Assembly: GCF_036884655.1 (NCBI RefSeq) | Contig: NC_088356.1 | Location: forward strand, 18,863,501-18,927,500 | Direction of reading: 5' to 3' | From: Musa acuminata AAA Group | Taxonomy: Eukaryota; Streptophyta; Magnoliopsida; Zingiberales; Musaceae | Length of the DNA stretch: 64,000 nucleotides | Part shown: in pieces, positions 57,001 to 64,000 of the stretch | How positions within the stretch are numbered: the first letter of the stretch is position 1 | How the letters are laid out: each line of letters begins with the position of its first letter | Made by a program: the position numbers and the translations under genes | The notes under the pieces: generated by a model | Told to the model about the DNA's origin: nothing | The model's input: the letters and a program-made list of their open reading frames with translations, nothing else | Databases searched by the model: none

Positions 57001-60000
57001 ATGGCATCTTCATCATCAGCAGGGGAAGAGGCTCGTCCGACACGGATAATGATCGGGGTGAACGAGTCGTCCATACGGGGATACCCGCACCCCTCCATCA
57101 GCAGCCGCACCGCCTTCGACTGGACTCTGCAAAAGATCGTCCGATCCAACGCCGCTGGGTTCAAGCTCCTCTTCCTCCACGTTCAGATTCCCGACGAAGA
57201 CGGTACCCCCAAGTCCAAACACCCACGCACTCTTACTCTCTTCCCCCTTCCTCCTCTTTCTCCTTCTCCTCCTCTTTCTATTCTCCCCTCTTCGGGTGTA
57301 CGGCCGCCTTTTGGTTTTAGGGTATGGCGATTTTGGATCTCTTGCCCTTCCGATCTTCCACCGTTCTGTTTGGATCGAATCCTAAATCCAAGAGGGAGAA
57401 GGGATAATTAATGATTTACACTCTCGTCGTCTCTGTTAACTTTGCTTTAAATTCGAATACTTTTCAGCAGTCGTTCAAATTTATATTATTTTCGTGTTCT
57501 ATGGTTAAATCCTTTGCTTTTGAATCATGCATCTTTACTAATTGCTACTTAGTCTGCGTTGCATTAACTTATGAGTTGTATTATTCTGGGAGGAGGGAGA
57601 GGGAGAGAAAGGGAAGGATGAGGGAGGTAGGGAGGGAGTTTGTTGGAACCTTGTGGAGTGAATTGTGTCATGCATATGCTTGTTAAAGGAACTAACGTCT
57701 GTAATCCTCAATGAAGCTACTTAAGGTTATGCTATCTTGATTCATTACCATTTTAAGCTAGTTACCGCCTTAAACCAGCTACACTTGCCTAGTGCACCTG
57801 CTGATCCTTCATCTTTGTGAACTATACGTTGGTTATTAATGCTAGAAATAGATTGAAGCATAGAAGGTGATCCTAAGGCTCCAGGGTTGCAAAATTCTTC
57901 TTGACCTGCTGTTTATAATTTCTACTAATTATTTTGATTGAAAACCAACGCACTGCTTTGTATCTTATTATCTCAAGCAAAAAACAGCTACATTGCTTAA
58001 CAGTTTTTCTGATTCCCTTTATAGCTACCAACATTAGGAGTATGGGAATGACAAAGGAAATGCACTCAAAAAGGGGATATGAAACACTTGTAAAGCAGCC
58101 ATGGGAATTTGTCTAAGGTTTTTTCAGTGGGTCCCTGTCTGAATCCATCAAATGGAGAGGAATTTGCCATTCTTAATCTCAATGACACTTCTAATTTAAG
58201 CCTTGTTCCAGATGTGTTGTTTCTAAAGAAACCAATATGGATCGGCTGAAAATGTTGTAATGCCACTCTGAAACTCATTGTTTTTAGTAAATAATGCTTA
58301 TTATAATCATTTCTGTTTTGTAACAATAATAATTCGGAGCAACCAAAACTTGGCCTAAAACAGCCAAAACAACCAAATTCAAGCAGGCCAAAACTGCCAA
58401 ATTGTGCCCAGATCTGAAACTGAAATTGGATCAAGGATGATATTTATGCATGCAATACTGGGCATAATACTGTCATACTTTATTGGCAGCATGGCAATGG
58501 TCTTGATGAGATAAAAAAAATTGCTCACTCTCAAGAAATAAATTTCATGGTAGTTAGGGCTGTCGACAGCGAAGTATCTGACTGGATTTTAAAACAAAGT
58601 GACCGTACTTTGGTGCTATTAGTAGGGATAGTTGTGGATTCCTCTTTCCTACTTTGGAAGTATAATTTAGAGAAACACATAGGCTTCATATTTGTCTGTG
58701 TTTTGTATATACAAATGCAGTAGCATATGCATACACTTACATATATCAACATCGATTTGTTAGGTGCATAGGCTGAGTACTGCATTTTGCCATTAATATT
58801 TGATGGAGAATGTTTCATGGTCTCCTCATGCTTATGTGAACTGTGAAAAACACTGATATTGCATGAATTATCTTTTGCTGCTTTGAAGGTGTAGATGATA
58901 CATAGATTAGAGGAAATGTCTGGCACATGATCTTCAAATTATTTGCAGTTTTATATACTAGCACTTAATTTCTTTTCATTCAAGGAACTAAATCGTTTGC
59001 AAACAAATAAAATCATACCTTTATCACGAGAAGAATATATTTCCTAGTCAACAAAACATACTCTAATCACTCAAAAACATTGATTTGTATCATGATTTAA
59101 CTCGCATTTTGCACATGATTGAGTCCTCTGCGGTGGCTTCCCTTACCAAATCTAGATGTCTGGACCCTCTTGTTACCACTTTCTGATTCATTTCTTCTCT
59201 TAATTTTTTTTAGTAAACTTGTCCTTGCTATTCCTACTCCTGATATTCGAAAATTCTCTTTATTGTTCTACACCAATGCTCGGTCTCTCCTTCCAACATA
59301 AAGGTGGCAAAAGAAATCTTCTAATCATCTAAGCAATTTAAGACATCAAATATTTTTTCCATTCGCATCATCTATTGTTCTGCCACTATTAGATCACAAA
59401 ATAGGGAGGACTATGCTTCTTAAATTATTCCATTCCTGATCCATTCGAATTTGATATCCCCGATCAATAATTTTATCCCACACAATTACTCAGAAGAAGA
59501 TGAAGCAAGAGGACTAGATGTCCTTGTCATCCTAGATTCCTAAAAGATATAAAAGAAAATTACCATTGATTACTATATAATTTACTAAACATCAATATAT
59601 TTCGCACATCAAACATATCAAATATCTCAGTGATCCTCAAATCATGCTCTAATATCACCTTTGTCATGCCCCTCTAAATTAACACATTCGGGAGGTGTGA
59701 ATCTATCTTAAATCAAGAATATTATATTTCATCCATAATCCGCGATCTAAGATCCAAACTAATATTTGAGGACATTGAAAAATATTTAAACATTATTCAT
59801 ATCCATAAACCCTGTGTATTTTATAATCATACATCACATCACTCGATAATTCAGGAAACCCAAACCAAATTTAACAAAACATTAATAACACTTATAATCC
59901 ACCAGTGTTAGAATCTATATAATTGTAAAACCAACCATTTACCACAAGTTCATATCATCGTAAACTAAACTTAACATTTCAAAATTCCAAATGTAAGAGG

Positions 60001-62643
60001 TCTTCTAAAGCTTTTACATGATATATCAATTCAGATTCATCGACAACATTTCATTACACACAAAATGCACTTATACAACAATATAACAACCCACAAAGAC
60101 TTGTTTACAAGTTGAATAGCTTTCTACTACCTCAGCCCAATTCCAACATTTCAGTGAGCGACAAGCTAACCTAAAAAATTTATATAGCAACGGAGTGAGC
60201 TACAAAGCTCAGGAAGTGACAAATATATCCATCACGAGAGAGGACAATTTCAAACAAACTTGGTATCAAAATACAAGGTAGGATACAAGAACTTATAGAT
60301 ATCCACTCATTAAATATATAATCGCAATGTCATTTCATTCGAAGCATGTTTTGTTCATAACAATGGAGTAATGAGTAATTGGAACATATCAATGATGTAA
60401 GAGGCATTTCAGAGCATATCAATGATATATGAAATATTTTAGAATATATCAATAGCAAATAAAACATTTTGGAACATATCAACTGGCAAATAAGAAACAA
60501 AAGCTCAAATGTAATATTTGACGTTGCATTCATTTCATTCTTATCCAAAGCACATATAGAAACTCATAAGCAATACTTTGGATATTATATCAAAAACATA
60601 GAGGGTACAGTGGGATCACTGACATAATATCGTCCATTCATTTATGGATGACCATCAGACAAAAGTCTCCTACGTTTGGGAGCTCTATCCACCCATGTTT
60701 TGATGAAGTCAGAGGGGGCGGGTAGAATATCGTGGGCTCTAAGCATAACTCCCTTTTATCATTTTTGGTAAATATTCACATTATCCCATAAATACTAGAG
60801 TAAAAAAGGACATTGTGAGTAATAACATTGGTGCATATTGAAAACACATGCAAAACAATGAAAATATACATGTAAACATAATATTTCACATAATACATTC
60901 AAATAATACATAATATTTCACATAATACGATGTAAACATAATATTTCACATAATACATTCAAATAGGAAAGGAATTAAGGACCAGAGCATACAAGAGTTC
61001 AAAGCAGTCACATAAGGCTTGATTAAAACAAAGAATATTAGATGAATTCAATTTCAAAGAGATGAAACAAAAATAGGCAAAATTGACAAAAGTTTCATTT
61101 TGGCAGAATTTGAAAGACGCACTGCACGAATTATTTGAATAACCAGTTATGCTTCAAATTACTCAAAATAGGTTGCATTTGAAAGATATATCAATCTACT
61201 TTTAGATGAATTAATTTTTATACGAATTAGAGTTTCCAACAGGGAGTTACGAATAATTTAGTGACAAAAGGTTAAAAAACATCATCTCTGTTTACCGAAT
61301 CCATAGGGTCGATTAAAACAGATGTTTCAGTAGGCATTTGTGCTTCAAATCTTTCAAATCAGGTATGCACAGAAAGATTTATGAGTTAGTTTTCAATAAA
61401 ATAGGTTTTGTCGTAATTAGAGTTTCCAACAGAGTTTTAAGAAATTTAGTATCAAAAGGTTAGAAATTATAGTCTCTGTTTTACAGATTTCATAGGGTCA
61501 ATTGAAATAGAAGTTTGGGCAGGCATTTGAACTTCAAATATTTCAATTCTGATATCAAAAGAAAGATCTATGAGTCTACTTTCACATGAATAAGATTTTG
61601 CTCAATCAAAATTCGATGTAGAAAGTTAGGACTAAAACAAAGCATAGAGGTCAGATTATTGAAAAATTTTAGATTCATAGTTTTGTATCTAAACGAAAGA
61701 AATATCTGGTGCTAAATCAAAATCTTTCTTATTATTCAGAATTAAGATGAAAACAAAGATTAAGATTACTGTAGGATGGGGTTAGAAACTTGCCTTTGAA
61801 ATTTTTGATCCCAGATGAGAGGATTTGAGCGAGAAAACCCTAAGCCCCAAAATTTTTTTTTTCTTCTTCTTCCTCTTTTCCTTTCTTCTCCACCAATGCT
61901 GCCTTCTCATGTTCCTTAAGAACGAAGGCAGAGGTGTAGAGGCAGTGGAATTTGTCTTTTTTGTATATTTTTCAGTTTAGTCCTTGTATTATTCATATTT
62001 ATGATTAGGTCCTCAGAGTTTACAAATAGGTCCTCAGTTTTTTTTTACTACTAGGTCTTATAAACAATTCAAAACAGATTCTTACATTATAAATAAGTCC
62101 TTATGAAAATTCAAAAATGAGGGGATTACACTCTCCCCCTCTTAAAAGAAAAATTAGTCCTCTACTATTTTGAATTGTTTATAAGACCTATTTTGAACTT
62201 ATTTTGTAACTTGAGCACGAAAGTGTATTATGGCTGACTATTTTTCTCTCTACTATGGCCAACAAAAAGGATTCGATGACATGGACAGTATCTATGCGTC
62301 ACCCGATGATTTCCAGAGCATGCATCAGAAAGAGAAGATAAGAGGGATTCACTTGCTGCAGTACTTTGTAGAACACTCTCATCAACTTGGGGTAATTGAA
62401 ATTGGTTGAGAGGCCTTATCCTTTTTAGTTTGTCAATAAGAGTATTGACTTATACCTAGATGGAAAATTTTATCAAAAGTGATACTATAAATTTGCTTTT
62501 CTGATATTTTGTTATGATTTGCAGATACAATGTGAAGCCTGGATAAGGAAGGGTGATCCAAAAGAAGTTATATGCCAAGAGGTAAAGAAGGTTCAGCCAG
62601 ATATTTTGGTTGTAGGAAGCCGTGGTCTTGGACCCTTCCAAAG
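57001..62643 (+). CDS. Universal stress protein (USP/UspA-like) gene, 3' end outside the window
   Basis: Three exons: 57001-57202, 62270-62391, 62525-62643. The joins keep the frame and all introns are GT-AG. The first exon reads MASSSSAGEEARPTRIMIGVNESS.., then PHPSISSRTAFDWTL and LLFLHVQIPDEDG across the first junction. Exon 2 reads FDDMDSIYASPDDFQSMHQK.. to HQLG. Exon 3 reads IQCEAWIRKGDPKEVICQEV then VVGSRGLGPFQ. These are the plant USP fold: beta1 with MIGVNES, the CEAWIRKGDP strand-helix, and the start of the G-2X-G-9X-G ATP-binding loop. About 148 residues are visible. Usual relatives are 160-180, so one more short exon with the rest of the ATP loop should follow 64000. Plant USPs are small cytosolic/nuclear ATP- or AMP-binding stress-response proteins; the exact role of this one is unknown. 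Confidence 0.9.
59646..59657 (-). other. PBS-like site beside the intronic LTR
   Basis: GCTCTAATATCA, two transitions from GCTCTGATACCA, a few bases left of the LTR end TGTCATGCC. It suggests that LTR-element interior begins here and runs leftwards. The leftward extent is not determinable. Confidence 0.45.
59662..62130 (-). mobile_element. Old LTR of a non-copia-B-I family (probably gypsy type) inside USP intron 1
   Basis: On the minus strand it starts TGTAATCCCCTCA and ends GGGGCATGACA, giving TG..CA ends of the 'TGTAAYRCCCC' style common in plant gypsy LTRs. A PBS-like site flanks one side (59646-59657). A purine-rich CTTTTAAGAGGGGGAGAG, PPT-like, flanks the other (complement of 62131-62148). 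The right part (61080-61620) holds three degenerate ~200-bp repeats sharing GAGTTTCCAACAG, CATAGGGTC and GAAAGAT.TATGAGT. No coding domain is present. Confidence 0.5.
60871..60965. repeat. 60-bp tandem duplication (1.6 copies)
   Basis: TGTAAACATAATATTTCACA starts at 60871 and again at 60931. CATAATATTTCACATAATAC occurs three times within the stretch. It lies inside the intronic LTR. Confidence 0.85.
62392..62524 (+). other. Intron 2 of the USP gene (133 bp)
   Basis: GGG|GTAATT donor and ..TTATGATTTGCAG acceptor with a T-rich approach, phase 0. This is a typical short plant intron. Confidence 0.88.
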
Positions 62644-64000
62644 GTAGTAGATTGTTATTTTTTGCTTCTGTTGGGATTAATTCATTTTATATATGTTCAT
62701 TCTGAAATTGCTAGTTTGCATACTTTAATTTCTTGCTCTGCTTTATGGTCGTCAAGCTGTATGTGCTTTGATCCATGTATTAGTATCTATGACCAACACT
62801 TCCGCATGATGTTCGATATATATTTGAGAGTCGACAAGCTTTGTTTTTTTATTATCATGCCTATTGGACTTGACTTTTGTTGCTTGTTTGAGTTTTACTT
62901 ATTAACTATTATATAGTTTAGGCATTAGATACTTTATCGCAGCAAGTTGAACATTAGAATTTATTGTTTAAGATCTTTCTGCCATAAAAAATATTATAGG
63001 TCACACTGGTAGAAACTTTTTCCTACTTTCAGAGTTTTATTATTATGATTTTTTTTTTACCGCAGATAAAGACTGGTTATTTCATAATGCAATGAGATTG
63101 TAATGAAGCTATGAGAAATGTTTGATTTCTGTACTTAGGGCATATGGAGGTGAGACTTCCCTTAGAAGTTGTTGGGTTCTGTGATTAAAGTGAACCCGAT
63201 ACTTGTTTGTATTGCCATTATTCTCCTATTGTGACACTTAGCCTTCTTTATAGTTTTCTTATTCAGTTGTCTCTTTGTTTTCTGCAAGTTATTGTTGGGA
63301 ACTTTTTTGAATCTTGATTGGCAGTCAAAATTTTAAATTTTAATGCCATCTCGGTGCAATTATACTAAAATGATATTGCAAGAGTACCGAGAAATTAGTG
63401 CTGAAGTACCAAACAATATTTGAGTAGTAATTTAAGCACATTATTAATTTAAGTTTCTGCCACTGATTGGTTTGCTGTTTCAGTACTCTAAGATTACCCT
63501 TCTGTCATGAAGTAGTTGTTATTATCTTCCTAAACAGAAAATTTCGTTTTTTAATAAGTTTCAGCTTGTGTTTCTACTAATTCTATTTCTGTTGGTCACC
63601 CTAATCATTCTTTGGAACACTCAATTCTTCAATGTCCTACATAAGTGGTTCTATAACTGAAAAGAGAGGTCTCTGTTTAAAAAAATTCCATCATGGAGGT
63701 TGTTATATCCAGAAAACAGTTTAATCTGTTGCATTAGATGTTCCATGGTTCTTTTTTAAAACCTTAGCAGTTCCATTGATATCTTATAGTTTCCTTTGCA
63801 TCTCTCTTAGTCTCAGTTTACAATCTAAAATATGGGGTACAATTATTATAATAATATATTTGTAATATTCAAAAATTAATTTAAAATCAATCTGACTAAA
63901 AATAGATAAAGATAGATTTTTTTTTTCAATCAGGGTATTGTATTCTCTTTTTAAGTGGATTTTGATAAGAGGATTTTTTTTAAAAAAAAATTGAATCTTA
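62644..64000 (+). other. Intron 3 of the USP gene, incomplete
   Basis: Begins with CCAAAG|GTAGTA, phase 2. The 1.36 kb to the window end are T/A-rich, and I find no reading that continues the ATP-binding loop (expected ..G(T/S)VS..C..), so the last exon is further right. No other gene seen. Confidence 0.7.

Larger units (their letters stand above)
57203..62269 (+). other. Intron 1 of the USP gene (5.07 kb)
   Basis: Donor G|GTACCC at 57203, acceptor ..AACAAAAAG|GATTC at 62269. The acceptor is not preceded by a strong pyrimidine tract. The intron is greatly extended by an old LTR at 59662-62130. The rest (57203-59645) is AT-rich with a purine-rich patch at 57588-57640 and an unassigned 99-codon open frame without early ATG at 58424-58720. 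Confidence 0.8.

Noticed and set aside
57411..57686. 91-codon plus-strand open frame after USP exon 1, and the 136-codon frame running on from exon 1 (57001-57411)
   Set aside because: The GT at 57203 with the exon at 62270 restores the USP family sequence; downstream of 57203 the frame loses all similarity and becomes low-complexity, as expected for retained intron.
62572..62916. 114-codon open frame MPRGKEG..
   Set aside because: It overlaps USP exon 3 in another frame and then runs into intron; the USP frame is the supported one.

Overview
This is a plant nuclear DNA window, and almost all of it is retrotransposon. Positions 1-56501 are a nest of LTR retrotransposons. The only host gene I recognise is a universal stress protein (USP) gene on the + strand, from 57001 past the right edge of the window. 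Plant origin follows from the Ty1/copia SIRE/Maximus-type elements primed by initiator tRNA-Met, the AT-rich introns, and a USP protein of the plant PHPSIS...DEDG type. A monocot, perhaps Zingiberales, would fit but cannot be shown from this sequence.

The nest can be unwound from LTR ends (TGTTGAATC...CCTAACA), 5-bp target-site duplications (TSDs), primer-binding sites (PBS) and polypurine tracts (PPT). I use letters A-I. A: old LTR pieces of another family at 1-1990 and 55951-56501. B: + strand, 1991-55950, inserted in A. Inside B lie three elements: C (- strand, 2418-13472, in B's 5' LTR), F (+ strand, 15427-45722, just after B's gag) and G (- strand, 49472-55315, in B's 3' LTR). C contains I (- strand, 5' LTR at 8357-9988). 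F contains D (- strand, 16518-23340) and E (- strand, 23481-31773), both in its 5' LTR, and H (+ strand, 35641-44417) in its 3' LTR. Nesting is four layers deep.

Only E is coding-complete in layout: a 517-codon gag, then protease, integrase, reverse transcriptase and RNase H. It has two in-frame stops at the gag/protease junction. B, C, D, F, G, H and I carry only a short gag of about 300 codons. That gag lacks the zinc-knuckle nucleocapsid region, ends in a shared tail (..PL.YF.IT) and is followed by 2-3 kb of AT-rich non-coding DNA. They share PBS, PPT and LTR termini with E. They therefore look like a gag-only non-autonomous lineage (TR-GAG-like) mobilised in trans by E-type elements. H and E look youngest: clean TSDs and near-identical LTRs. 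H has an open gag and LTRs carrying a 74-bp repeat array and a 17-bp minisatellite.

From 56502 the sequence becomes genic. About 0.5 kb of upstream DNA ends in a GA run directly before the USP start codon at 57001. Exon 1 is followed by a 5-kb intron holding an old LTR of a different (probably gypsy-type) family, then two short exons at 62270-62391 and 62525-62643. The last exon or exons lie beyond position 64000.
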